A stretch of DNA of 64,000 nucleotides. Origin: JAICIG01 sp035532215. Its GTDB lineage: Bacteria; Planctomycetota; Planctomycetia; Pirellulales; JAICIG01. The stretch covers positions 1-64,000 of the forward strand of contig DATKRK010000356.1 of NCBI GenBank assembly GCA_035532215.1. The letters run 5' to 3'. Position 1 is the first letter of the stretch; each line of letters starts with the position of its first letter. Position numbers and translations under genes: made by a program. Shown here piece after piece: positions 8,763-17,042 of this stretch. Below the pieces are notes generated by a model, which did not search any database, was not told where the DNA came from, and worked only from the letters and a program-made list of their open reading frames with translations.

Positions 8763-9065
8763 ATGGCTGAGAAGCGGCGTAAGGCGGGCGGGCGTTATAC
8801 TGAGCCCGATTTACCCGACCGAGTAATAGGTCGGCAAGGTGCAGTAACCATCGAGCATTTTTATCGCAGCGGAGATCATGGGCCGCCCCATCTGCACGTG
8901 AGCGGCGGCGGAGCATCGACTCGCATCGGCCAAAATGGACGGATCCTGAAAGGCGGCTCGTCGCTCACTGCCGTCCAACAGCAAGCCGTTGACGAATATC
9001 GAACGGCGATGCGCAAGGCTTTGAGAAAAATTGGGCGATGGCACTGGTTCGACCGCCTGCCATAA
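8763..9065 (+). CDS. Small protein with PPHLHV motif, unknown
   Basis: 100 residues from the ATG at 8763 (a TTG at 8736 would add nine residues). The central part EHFYRSGDHGPPHLHVSGGG resembles the Pro-Pro-His-x-His motif of DUF4160-type proteins, which are often found near toxin-antitoxin genes; this link is tentative. The C-terminus is basic and helical (MRKALRKIGRWHWFDRLP). It sits 56 bases after topoisomerase VI subunit B and 26 bases before the next gene, so it probably belongs to one transcript that ends with subunit A. Confidence 0.55.
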   Translation: MAEKRRKAGGRYTEPDLPDRVIGRQGAVTIEHFYRSGDHGPPHLHVSGGGASTRIGQNGRILKGGSSLTAVQQQAVDEYRTAMRKALRKIGRWHWFDRLP

Positions 9066-9091
9066 TAAATTGAAACCGTGGGGATCATGCA

Positions 9092-9847
9092 GTGGCGATT
9101 GCCAACCCGAACAACGAGCCGATCACCGTCACCCCCGAGCCGGCGCCCGCGGCTTCGTTGATTCACGACTCGACGCACATTATCCTGCGGGGAACGACTG
9201 GCGGAAAGCATCAAGCGATTGCGGCCGCGTTGATTCGCAACGCGGTGCATCAGCGGCTTGCCGCCGACGACCGCGAAGCCGTGCGCTGGTTCTGCCAGCA
9301 CCCTGAAGCCCCTGAAGATCTGTTGGTGGAGCTTTGCGATCGAGGCGTATGCCTGGATGAACTCGGCCATCGCCAAGGTCCGCGAAAGCTGTTGGAAAAA
9401 ATGGCCGACGAGCATCGCTATCCCGAGGCGATTCTTTCGTTGGCAATTTGCTTGTTCGAAGACTCCGGCGAGCCTGCCGAGCGGTTTGCCGAGTTCTTGA
9501 ACCGCCATATCAAAAATGAATGGTTGCTCGAAACGCTGGCGCGTCGAGGCACGGCTTCGTCCGCCGAAAAGGAGGCGGCTTTCCGTATGGCGATCGCCGG
9601 CCATCCTCGCGAGAAGGAGTTCATGGACCTGCGCGAGATCGGCGCGTTCGCCCGGCGGGCGGCGGAAACGCGAGATGCGGCGGAAATGGAACGGCTATTC
9701 GCCGCGGACGATCCGCAGGTCTGGCGCGCGCTGGCGTCGAATCGCGCCGCGCCGCGCGAATTGCTGGAAAAGCTGGCCTCGGTCGAAGGCGTAAAGAACG
9801 CGCGCGAGATCCGCAACCTGGCGCGAGAGAGACTGAGGGGCCGCTAA
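9092..9847 (+). CDS. Alpha-helical repeat-like protein, unknown
   Basis: 251 residues from a GTG at 9092. The protein is almost wholly helical with repeated 'bad-neighbour' units such as WFCQHPEAPEDLLVELCDRG and VWRALASNRAAPRELLEKLA, each ending in a Pro-x-x-hydrophobic-hydrophobic step. That pattern is typical of leucine-rich-repeat-variant or HEAT-like solenoids that bind other proteins. No enzyme motif is visible. It lies between the two topoisomerase VI subunit genes on the same strand, so a role as an accessory or unrelated passenger is equally possible. Confidence 0.6.
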   Translation: MAIANPNNEPITVTPEPAPAASLIHDSTHIILRGTTGGKHQAIAAALIRNAVHQRLAADDREAVRWFCQHPEAPEDLLVELCDRGVCLDELGHRQGPRKLLEKMADEHRYPEAILSLAICLFEDSGEPAERFAEFLNRHIKNEWLLETLARRGTASSAEKEAAFRMAIAGHPREKEFMDLREIGAFARRAAETRDAAEMERLFAADDPQVWRALASNRAAPRELLEKLASVEGVKNAREIRNLARERLRGR

Positions 9848-9867
9848 GCCGATCGTAGGCTCGAAGT

Positions 9868-10113
9868 ATGCTGACCATCAGAAAACAAAAAACCGAAACG
9901 GGGTTTTATTACGAAGTCGAAGATTTCCCCGCCTATGCTCACGCGCTCGCCGAACGAGGACTAAAAGCTCCCGCAGCGCGCTATCGAGTCTTCATTTCGT
10001 TCGACGACGAGCGAGAATTTCGCGCCGCGGCGTGCGATTGGGAAGAACAAATCAAATCGTTTTTTACGCTCGGGACGGCGACGAACATTCCCTGCGAAAT
10101 CGTCGGTCCCTGA
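9868..10113 (+). CDS. Small hypothetical protein
   Basis: 81 residues, starting MLTIRKQKTETGFYYEVEDF. It mixes beta-prone and helical segments and has no signal peptide, membrane helix or catalytic motif I recognise. The start is an ATG 20 bases after the preceding gene, and the topoisomerase VI A gene begins 66 bases downstream, which makes co-transcription likely. The amino-acid composition is normal for a soluble protein, and there is no similarity I can name. Confidence 0.5.
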   Translation: MLTIRKQKTETGFYYEVEDFPAYAHALAERGLKAPAARYRVFISFDDEREFRAAACDWEEQIKSFFTLGTATNIPCEIVGP

Positions 10114-10179
10114 GCGGGTTCGGTCGGCGACGCCGCTCGAACGTTCGGCATTCATCAAAAAAACAGAGAACGGAATCCT

Positions 10180-11319
10180 ATGGCCAAAAAATCACGCTCG
10201 ACCGACAAAACAACCGCGGCGCCCAGCGCCCGCGATAAGAAAACGCTCAACGACTTGCGAGAACTCGCCGACGGCGTCGTCACGGCGGCCGAACGCAAGA
10301 AGGAGCCGCATCTCGATATTCCGGCCCGGGCGCTGTCGAACGTCAAATACAACAAGACCAAGCGGTTCATCGAGATGGGCTCGAACAAGAACCGCCGGCA
10401 GTTGTTCAACGTCTCGCAGGCCAAGGCCTATATGCAAACGCTGCTGGTGGCCAGCGGCTGCAAAAAGCTGATCGATCAGCAAAAATCGACCAGCATCCGA
10501 GGTCTGTATTACCTGCTCAAGCACACGATCGAAGGCGCGAAGGAAGAAACGTTCGCCGATCAGGACGAGTGCGATCCGGTGATCGAAGACGTCGAAGTGA
10601 CGCTCGGCAGTCTGCGCGAAGAGCTGCACGTCTTCGCTTCGAACCGCGGCAACCTGGTCGGGCCGCTCACGCTGGTCGACAGCGGCGACGAGATCGATTG
10701 CATGCGGATGGGCTCGGCCGGCTACAGCATCCCGTCGATCGTCGAGCCGGACGTGATCCAATTCCGCAAGTGCGACGCCAAGTTCATCCTGCACGTCGAA
10801 AAGGACACGGTCTGGCGCCGCTTCAACGAAGACAAGTTCTGGCGCGAGCACAACTGCCTGCTGACGCACGGCGCCGGGCAGCCGCCGCGCGGGGTGCGGC
10901 GGCTATTGCACCGGATGCACAACGAGCTGAAGCTGCCGGTCTATTGCCTGCTCGACAACGATCCCTGGGGGTACTACATCTACAGCGTGCTCAAGCAGGG
11001 TTCGATCAACCTGGCCTTCGAAAGCACGCGGATGGCAATCCCCGACGCCAAATACTTGGGCCTGCGTTCGATCGACTTCGAACGCTGCAAGCTTTCCAAC
11101 AGCGTCAAGATTCAGCTCAACGACACCGACGTGAAACGGGCCAAGCAGATCGCCGGCTATCCCTGGTTCGCCCATCACAAGGGCTGGCAGAAAGAAATCG
11201 AGCGGATGATCGCCAACGGCTTCAAGCTCGAAGTCGAATCGCTGGTCAGCAAGGACATCAGCTATGTCACCGAGGAGTACGTGCCCGAGCGGCTGAGGCT
11301 GAGGGACTGGCTGGATTGA
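10180..11319 (+). CDS. top6A: DNA topoisomerase VI subunit A (Spo11-like)
   Basis: 379 residues, normal for the family. Subunit A makes the double-strand cut. The winged-helix domain carries the catalytic tyrosine in RGLYYLLKHT (Tyr110 or Tyr111), and the Toprim domain supplies the metal-binding acids: Glu207 in HVEKDT and Asp259/Asp261 in LLDNDPWGYY. The C-terminus ends with the usual EEYVPERLRLRDWLD helix. Together with subunit B at 6571-8706 it should form an A2B2 enzyme that relaxes and decatenates DNA with ATP. The intervening three small genes on the same strand suggest a single five-gene transcript. Confidence 0.95.
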   Translation: MAKKSRSTDKTTAAPSARDKKTLNDLRELADGVVTAAERKKEPHLDIPARALSNVKYNKTKRFIEMGSNKNRRQLFNVSQAKAYMQTLLVASGCKKLIDQQKSTSIRGLYYLLKHTIEGAKEETFADQDECDPVIEDVEVTLGSLREELHVFASNRGNLVGPLTLVDSGDEIDCMRMGSAGYSIPSIVEPDVIQFRKCDAKFILHVEKDTVWRRFNEDKFWREHNCLLTHGAGQPPRGVRRLLHRMHNELKLPVYCLLDNDPWGYYIYSVLKQGSINLAFESTRMAIPDAKYLGLRSIDFERCKLSNSVKIQLNDTDVKRAKQIAGYPWFAHHKGWQKEIERMIANGFKLEVESLVSKDISYVTEEYVPERLRLRDWLD

Positions 11320-11373
11320 GCGCGGAGGTCGGAAAAAAAACAGGGCTTCCGACCCCACCTCCGGCTGACGCCA

Positions 11374-11622
11374 GTGGCGGAACTACCTCGCGACCGCCTT
11401 TGGACGGCCAACGACGATGCGAGACATCTTTCGCCCTGGATCGGCTTGCCAGGCTACCGCGTTAGCGTCGGCATGACGCGGCATTGGCATTTTCTTAGCG
11501 CACTCGCGTGGGTCGTCAATGGCGCCCTCTTCGTGATCCTGTTGTTCTCCACGAGCCATTGGAAACGGCTTGTGCCCCAATCATGGCAGATCGTACCCGA
11601 CGCCTGGGCGGTCTTCGTACAC
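11374..11622 (+). pseudogene. Cytochrome b561-type subunit fragment
   Basis: About 83 codons give LPGYRVSVGMTRHWHFL followed by a hydrophobic helix (ALAWVVNGALFVILLF) and then HWKRLVPQSWQIVPDAW. This matches the middle of membrane cytochrome b subunits that serve molybdopterin oxidoreductases or Ni-Fe hydrogenases, where the histidines bind heme. The upstream and downstream parts of the gene are missing: homology stops at about 11622, where an aceE fragment begins on the opposite strand. The longer open frame to 11736 is therefore chimeric. I regard this as a dead fragment left by rearrangement. Confidence 0.65.
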
Positions 11623-11624
11623 AT

Positions 11625-12186
11625 TGAATCTCGGCGCTGTCGTCCGCCGGGCGATAAAAGGGCGCCTGCGAGACGGCGTCGTCCGGGATCGGAATGCCGA
11701 AGCGGCTGCGGAACTCGCGATATTCTTGTTCATTGAGCTGCTTCTGCTGGTAGGCGACGTTGCGGCCTTCTCCCGCCTCGCCAAGGCCATAACCCTTGAT
11801 CGTGTGGGCCAGAACGACGGTAGGTTGCCCGACCGTCTCGACGGCTGCTTTGTACGCGGCGTAGACTTTCGCCGGGTCGTGTCCGCCGCGGAGCAGGCCG
11901 TGAAGTTCGTCGTCGGAAAGATGAGCGACCAGCTCGAGCAGTTCTGGATAGCCGCCGAAAAAATGCTCGCGCATGTAGGCGCCCGGCGAGACGCTGTACT
12001 TCTGAAATTCGCCATCGACGACTTCGCCCATCCGCTGGACGAGCAAGCCCGATTCGCCTTTGCCCCGGAAGAAGTGGTTCAACCCGACTTCGAACAACGT
12101 TGCGGTCGAAGCATAGGTGGAGATGTGCCCGCCGAGTCCATGATGGCCGTGGTCAGCGCTTGGCGCGAGCTTCTCGACGCCCGCCG
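11625..12186 (-). pseudogene. aceE: aceE (pyruvate dehydrogenase E1) remnant with internal deletion
   Basis: The minus strand reads ADHGHHGLGGHISTYAS, then FEVGLNHFFRGKG, matching the N-terminal part of homodimeric pyruvate dehydrogenase E1. At about 12046 it jumps to LLVQRMGEVVDGEFQKYSV and continues with MREHFFGGYPELLELV, RGGHDPAKVYAAYKAAVE and AHTIKGYGLGEAGEG, as in the region about 180 residues further on in a full-length AceE. The skipped part includes the thiamine-diphosphate GDGE motif, so the product cannot be active. The gene breaks off near 11625, against a cytochrome fragment. About 190 of the roughly 890 residues remain. Confidence 0.8.
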
Positions 12187-12545
12187 GCGCGAGGTTGAGG
12201 CTTGCCTTGTTTGAGAAACTCCACGAGCGCCAGCGCGCCGCTGTGTTCCTGGTCGCGGGCCGCGTAGACGAGCGTGACTTTGCCTCCGCGCTCCTTGGCG
12301 CGCAGTTCGTCGACCGCTTGGCGATTCGATCGCAACTCTGCCCAGTAGCGCCGGCGGAACTCGTCCCAGCGAGCCGGATCGTGGCCGTACCATTTTCGCA
12401 ACTCGCTGCTGGGCGCCACGTCTTTGAGCCAGGCGTCGATCGCCGCTCGCGATTTACTCACGCCGCGCGGCCAGAGCCGTTCGACCAACACGCGACAGCC
12501 GTCCGCCGGCGAAGCGGGTTCGTAAGCGCGTTTGAGTTGAAACAT
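12153..12545 (-). CDS. DUF488 family protein
   Basis: 130 residues from the ATG at 12545 (MFQLKRAYEPAS). The motifs RVLVERLWPRGVSKSRAAIDAWLKDVAPS, HDPARWDEFRRRY and VTLVYAARDQEHSGALAL are diagnostic for DUF488, small soluble proteins of unknown function in many bacteria. The last 12 or so residues (RAGGRREARAKR) extend past the usual family end, because the 3' end of the gene runs into the aceE remnant on the same strand. The cupin gene ends four bases upstream, so the two are one operon. Confidence 0.85.
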   Translation of the reverse strand: MFQLKRAYEPASPADGCRVLVERLWPRGVSKSRAAIDAWLKDVAPSSELRKWYGHDPARWDEFRRRYWAELRSNRQAVDELRAKERGGKVTLVYAARDQEHSGALALVEFLKQGKPQPRAGGRREARAKR

Positions 12546-12549
12546 GCTC

Positions 12550-12876
12550 TCACCCCAGCAAGATCGTGACCAAAATGGAAGCATCCTCGATGCCGCGCAG
12601 CGCGTGCGTCGCGCCGCCCGCCAAGTACAGCATCTCTCCTTGAGTCAGTTCGCGCTCGGCGCCGTCCGCGTCGAAAGCGATACGGCCTTCCAGGCACTGC
12701 ACGGTGATTTCTCCCTCCACTCGGTGTGGGGGCAATTGCTTGCCGGCCGGAATGACGATGCGGATCACTTCCAGCGCGTCGGTTTTCACCACGACAGCGG
12801 TTTTCGACCCTTTCAACTTCGCGCCCAACGGCCGAATGTCGATGATCTCCGTAGGGGCGGCATGATGGATAGCCAT
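12550..12876 (-). CDS. Cupin domain protein
   Basis: 108 residues forming a single cupin barrel. Cupin motif 1 is seen as IPAGKQLPPHRVEGEITVQCLEG, with the metal-ligand pattern partly kept (His-x-x-x-Glu), and motif 2 as LYLAGGATHALRG with its histidine. The substrate is unknown; stand-alone cupins of this size are often sensor or isomerase proteins. AAAGGAGG lies a few bases upstream of the start. DUF488 follows after four bases, making a two-gene operon that sits between pseudogene fragments. Confidence 0.85.
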   Translation of the reverse strand: MAIHHAAPTEIIDIRPLGAKLKGSKTAVVVKTDALEVIRIVIPAGKQLPPHRVEGEITVQCLEGRIAFDADGAERELTQGEMLYLAGGATHALRGIEDASILVTILLG

Positions 12877-13755
12877 GATGTGTTCCTCCTTTAAAGCAGA
12901 TGATTAAATCCTATTGCATCAAAAAGTGCCGGGCGCAACTCATCTGGCCTCGCAAGAACGATGCCTGGGCGGATAATTGCACCGAGTCGACATCTCAATC
13001 TCCCGCCAGCCCAGTGGTGCTGGTCCAACTCGGCGATAGATGCTGGTCGTGCGAGACCGATACCCAGATTGGGGCGCCTGAGGCGCCGCAATAATGCAGT
13101 TCTTTATCGGCTGGACCAGCCAGTACCTCTGCATAGGCAGGGGCGCGCGATAAATCTCGATGCCCATGAATCAGGCAATCCAATCGCTCTCGCGGACGCT
13201 CACAGCGGCGGCTTATTGTGCCTGCTCCTGGCAAGTTGCTGTCGCCCCGAATCCTTGGCTGGCGAAATTATGGTTCTTAGATTCCAAGCAAACAGGTCGG
13301 TAGTCGCACTTCGCGTGCCACAGTGCAAAGCTGGAAGCGGCGAACCTTAGCTGTATCGTTTTATAGGCGATGGTGAATGGGCGCATGAAATCCGCTCGCT
13401 GAGTGCGTCTTGGCACGGTTTTGCGCCGCGTCCAATTCCGCTTAAGAGCCGTCCGCCGCGCAACTGCTGGCCGACGGCTACGACATTCCCACCCACGAGC
13501 AACTCCTGGGCCACAAGAACGTTCCACGGCGATGATTTACACCCATGTCCCAAACCGAGGCGGATGCGGAAACCGCAATCGCGCCGACAGAAGGGCTCCT
13601 GACCCCGACTGGGGACCAACTCCGACGTACCCAGGCATTGCTTGAGGAGGCTCACGGAATCGCCGTTCGGCGGCAAGAACGCAAGGAAAAGGCAAAGCAG
13701 CCAGAAGATGCAACAAGCCGCAAGTCGGGCGAAGCTCCACCGTTCTTTGCCAGCT
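12877..13755. other. Long intergenic region with integrase remnant
   Basis: About 880 bases with no intact gene. A degenerate tyrosine-recombinase C-terminus lies at 13452-13570 (separate entry). The palindrome GGGCGCCTGAGGCGCC occurs at about 13072-13087. The rest has short frames on both strands with no recognisable similarity. I looked for attC-like paired inverted cores downstream of the remnant and could not identify any with confidence. Confidence 0.5.
13452..13570 (+). pseudogene. Integron-type tyrosine recombinase, C-terminal remnant
   Basis: One frame reads AAQLLADGYDIPTHEQLLGHKNV and stops; shifting by one base at about 13521-13529 restores TAMIYTHVPNRGG. Together these match the C-terminal catalytic end of integron integrases and close relatives (a helix, LLGH, then M-I-Y-T-H-V with the nucleophilic tyrosine, followed by an N-R-G-G type tail). 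The N-terminal two thirds are missing, and the core carries a frameshift, so it is dead. It marks past site-specific recombination in this decayed region. Confidence 0.7.
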
Positions 13756-15144
13756 TCAGGACGCTGCCACGACCGCTTGGTCCTCGATGCTCTCGAGTTC
13801 CCCTTCCACGTCCAACTCGGCGGGCGAGCGTTCGGCGATCTCGCGAATCTCGTCTTCGCTGGCCAGAAAGGCCGCGACGACTTCGGGGTCGAATTGGCTG
13901 CCCGAGCCGGCGAGAATGATCGACTTCGCCTCGAAATGGCTCAACGCCGGCTTGTAAACGCGTTTGGACGTCAGCGCGTCGTAAACGTCGGCCAAGGCGA
14001 CGATCCTGGCTGCCAGCGGGATATCATCTTCTTTCAAGCCGTGCGGGTAACCGCGTCCGTTGAAATGCTCGTGGTGCGAGTAGGCGATGGTCTTGGCCAT
14101 TTCCAGGAAGTCGTCTTCGCCCAGCCGCCGGGCGATCGCCGTCAGGCAGTCGCCGCCGATTTCGGCGTGCCGCTGCATGATCTGCCGTTCATCCTGGGTC
14201 AAAGGGCCGGGTTTGAGCAGAATCGAGTCGGGAATGCCGACCTTGCCGATGTCGTGCAGCGAAGAGGCCAGGCCCAGATTGGCGATGTAGGCAGGCATGA
14301 TTTCGGGGTGGGTTTGCGCCAACTTGCCAACCAACAGCGTGACGTACGAGCGGATGCGCTCCAGATGGGCGCCCGTTTCGTTGTCGCGGGATTCGGCCAG
14401 CTTGGCCAGGCCGAAGATCACCGCATTGCGCGTCTTCATCAGGGCCTGCGTGCGCTTGTCGACCAATTGCTTGAGCAACAAGTTGACGTTGGCCACTTTG
14501 TTTTCGTAACGATACGCGATCAGCCCCGCCAGCGAGGCCGAGACCAAGACCATCATCGTCGCGGCCCAGGCCCCGATGCTCTGGACGGGATCGACGATGC
14601 TCGCAATTTCGGCTTCGACGCGGTGCGCATGCTGATGCGCGACGACCTTGGCGCCCAACGGCGGCAGATCGTAAACTGCGACCAGGTGCGTGCCGTCGGG
14701 CATTTGCAGCCAGCCGCTGGCCCCGCTGCTAGCGTCGACTTCGACAATCGGCTTCCTGCCGGTTCCGTTGACCATGGGGGACAGTCCGAGCCGCTGCCGG
14801 CCGAGCGCTGTGTTCTTGCGCAAATCGGGGTGGCAGAGCACCAACCCGGTCTCTCCGTCGATGACGTTCACGTAGCCATCGTTCGGCAGACGAATCTCTT
14901 CGACCGCCGTTTGCAACCGTTGCCAACCGTCGGAGCCGGGCTGCAACGTGTCGAGCTTCATGTGGCCGATCAGCGTGGCCATCTGCCGGGCCAATAATTG
15001 GTTGTCGGCCAGCACCTGTTGGCGCAGCGTCGCCATCATGTTTCCGCGCAGCCAGCCGCTAAACCAGGCAACGCCGGGAAACAAGCATGCCGCCTGGCTA
15101 GCCACCAGCAACAGGATCAGCAGCCAACGTTTGCTGATTCTCAT
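13756..15144 (-). CDS. HD-GYP domain cyclic-di-GMP phosphodiesterase with periplasmic sensor
   Basis: 462 residues. A first membrane helix (about 7-28) and a second (about 190-212) flank a periplasmic sensor of about 160 residues that looks like a Cache domain (DGYVNVIDGETGLVLCHPD). The cytoplasmic HD-GYP domain follows, with the metal-binding HDIGK near residue 297, HAEIG, YSHHEHFNGRGYP near 360 (the GYP signature) and the ADVYDALTS helix. It should hydrolyse cyclic-di-GMP in response to an extracytoplasmic ligand. It stands alone and faces away from the epimerase pair; no response regulator is adjacent. Confidence 0.9.
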   Translation of the reverse strand: MRISKRWLLILLLVASQAACLFPGVAWFSGWLRGNMMATLRQQVLADNQLLARQMATLIGHMKLDTLQPGSDGWQRLQTAVEEIRLPNDGYVNVIDGETGLVLCHPDLRKNTALGRQRLGLSPMVNGTGRKPIVEVDASSGASGWLQMPDGTHLVAVYDLPPLGAKVVAHQHAHRVEAEIASIVDPVQSIGAWAATMMVLVSASLAGLIAYRYENKVANVNLLLKQLVDKRTQALMKTRNAVIFGLAKLAESRDNETGAHLERIRSYVTLLVGKLAQTHPEIMPAYIANLGLASSLHDIGKVGIPDSILLKPGPLTQDERQIMQRHAEIGGDCLTAIARRLGEDDFLEMAKTIAYSHHEHFNGRGYPHGLKEDDIPLAARIVALADVYDALTSKRVYKPALSHFEAKSIILAGSGSQFDPEVVAAFLASEDEIREIAERSPAELDVEGELESIEDQAVVAAS

Positions 15145-15332
15145 ACGAAGCGAGATTCCCAGCCGATTTCGCGCCCCCGTGAGCCCGCCACAACGCCGCG
15201 CCCAAGCACACCGCCATCCCCCTTATCAACTAACTTTAGTTCACGACGGGAGTAAGCGCGCTCCGTCGCGGCGAAATTGCACCGGCCGCTTTGTAGGGAT
15301 TCGAGGGACCGAATGGATAAAACAGGCGCAAC

Positions 15333-15815
15333 CTAATGCGCCGCGGAGTGTACTAATGGCCTGATGAAGATCCGCTCGACTTGGTGCTGGCGATAATCGA
15401 AAATCTTGTCCAGCGTGCGGCGGACGAACAGAGAATGGGCCAGCGCGCCGAGCGGTCCCAGAGGCATCTCGTAATCGACGCGATCAATCATCTGCGTGCC
15501 GCCCGGGACGTCGCCAAACTCGTGCAGGTGTCGCCAGCGGCGATAGGGACCGCGAATCTGCACGTCGACGAACTGCTTGCCCGGCTCGAACGATTCGATC
15601 AGCGACTGCCAGTGCAAGGGAATGCCGAACAGCCTCAGTCGGTAATCGACCCGCATTCCCTCGTGCATGGCGGTCGAGCCGGCGTTGAGCACGTGAAAGT
15701 GCAGGAACTCGGGCGTGATCCGTTGCAGGTTTCTGGCGTCGGAAAAAAACGCGAACACTGCGTCGCGAGACCGCGGCACGAATTGCTTCCGCTCGAGACG
15801 ATAGCTGCGGTTCAT
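15333..15815 (-). CDS. SRPBCC (START/cyclase-like) family protein
   Basis: 160 residues from the ATG at 15815. It starts with YRLERKQFVPRSRDAVFAFFSDARNLQRITPEFL, the usual first strand and helix of SRPBCC ligand-binding proteins, and keeps YRWRHLHEFGDVPGGTQMIDRVDYEMP, the long strand lining the pocket, and a C-terminal helix. Ligand unknown. Its ATG overlaps the stop of the upstream epimerase gene by four bases (ATGA), so the two are translationally coupled. These two domains are known to occur together in single proteins in other bacteria, which supports a shared pathway. Confidence 0.85.
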   Translation of the reverse strand: MNRSYRLERKQFVPRSRDAVFAFFSDARNLQRITPEFLHFHVLNAGSTAMHEGMRVDYRLRLFGIPLHWQSLIESFEPGKQFVDVQIRGPYRRWRHLHEFGDVPGGTQMIDRVDYEMPLGPLGALAHSLFVRRTLDKIFDYRQHQVERIFIRPLVHSAAH

Positions 15816-16762
15816 CGAGACCCGGCCGGTTCGGGTTGCGGGCGTTCGACGGGGGCCGTCGGCGGCTGTTCGAGGATGGCCCGCAAAGCGCCGCCCAACT
15901 CGGGATATCGATAGTGGTATCCGGTTTGTTCTGCGACGTGCGGAACGACGCGCTGTGAAGCCAATAACACCTCGGCGAACTCGCCGATGGCTAGCTTCAA
16001 CAGCAGCCCCGGCGCCGGCAGAAATGCCGGCCGGTGCAGGGCAGCCGCCAAGGTGCGCGTGAATTCGCGATTGGTCACGGGGTTCGGCGCCACGGCGTTC
16101 AGCGGGCCGCTCAGTTCCGAATGGCTTGCGGCGTGCAGGAACAAGCCGGTCAGATCGTCGAGGTGAATCCAGGGCATCCATTGATTGCCGCTGGCCAGCC
16201 GACCGCCCAGCCCCAGCTTGAACGGCAGCAGCATCTTGGCCAAGGCCCCGCCGCCGCGGCCGAGCACGATGCCGATGCGCGGATTGACGACGCGGATGCC
16301 AAGCGAGGCCGCTTGTTGGGCCGCTTGTTCCCACTCAAGGCAAACCTGCGCCAGAAAGTCGCCGGCCGGCGCCGCCCGCTCGTCGAGGGTTTCCTCGCCT
16401 CGGTCGCCGTAATAGCCGACTGCTGAAGCTGAAACCAATACGGCTGGGCGTTCGGAAAGTTGTTCCAACCCCTTCACCAAGTTCGCCGTACCAACTCGGC
16501 GGCTGTCCATGATTCGCCGCTTCTTGTCGGCCGTCCAGCGTCCTTCGGCGACCGGTTCGCCCGCCAGATGAAACACCGCTTCGACTCCCAGAATCGCCTC
16601 GGCCGGCGGCGGGCCGGACATCGGATCCCAGGCATGAGCTTCTGCCCCGGCAATCTGCCGCCGGGCGCGCTCGGGATTGCGCGACAGCACGACCGGCTCG
16701 TCGATCTGCTGTAATAATCGCTGGCCGATAAAGCCGGTAGCGCCGGTGATTAAGGCTCGCAT
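15812..16762 (-). CDS. TIGR01777 family epimerase (SDR39U1/YfcH-like)
   Basis: 316 residues. The N-terminal Rossmann motif GATGFIGQRLL binds NAD(P); VFHLAGEPVAEGRW and SASAVGYYGDRGEE are hallmark motifs of the TIGR01777 extended short-chain dehydrogenases, with the catalytic YxxxK region altered, as is usual in this family. NPVTNREFTRTLAAALHRPAFLPAP marks the C-terminal substrate domain. The physiological reaction is not settled. GAGGTACC lies eight bases before the start. It is the first gene of a two-gene operon with the SRPBCC protein. Confidence 0.9.
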   Translation of the reverse strand: MRALITGATGFIGQRLLQQIDEPVVLSRNPERARRQIAGAEAHAWDPMSGPPPAEAILGVEAVFHLAGEPVAEGRWTADKKRRIMDSRRVGTANLVKGLEQLSERPAVLVSASAVGYYGDRGEETLDERAAPAGDFLAQVCLEWEQAAQQAASLGIRVVNPRIGIVLGRGGGALAKMLLPFKLGLGGRLASGNQWMPWIHLDDLTGLFLHAASHSELSGPLNAVAPNPVTNREFTRTLAAALHRPAFLPAPGLLLKLAIGEFAEVLLASQRVVPHVAEQTGYHYRYPELGGALRAILEQPPTAPVERPQPEPAGSR

Positions 16763-17042
16763 GACGGTACCTCGTGAGTGCGGTTGAGGCTGATTGCGGC
16801 CGCCCTCAGTATCTTATTGCGTTTTGTCTTGTTTGGGGATCCGCCGCCTGGGGCGTTCGTGCGGTCGAAGAGTCGGGGAGCGCAAAAGCTTACGCCAAGC
16901 TGTCGTGCGATTGCGTTTTTTGCAACACCCCCGGGGGCCGCCTACGGGCCTCTCCGGCTCGAAATTGCGTGCCCCTTCGTTTCCAGGCTACAATAGCGGC
17001 TTCCCTACCTGCCTAACCGCTCTTTCCTGCTGGGATTAACGT

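Noticed and set aside
11623..11736. The last third of the plus-strand frame at 11374-11736
   Set aside because: It is the reverse complement of the aceE remnant; only the first 83 codons resemble cytochrome b561.
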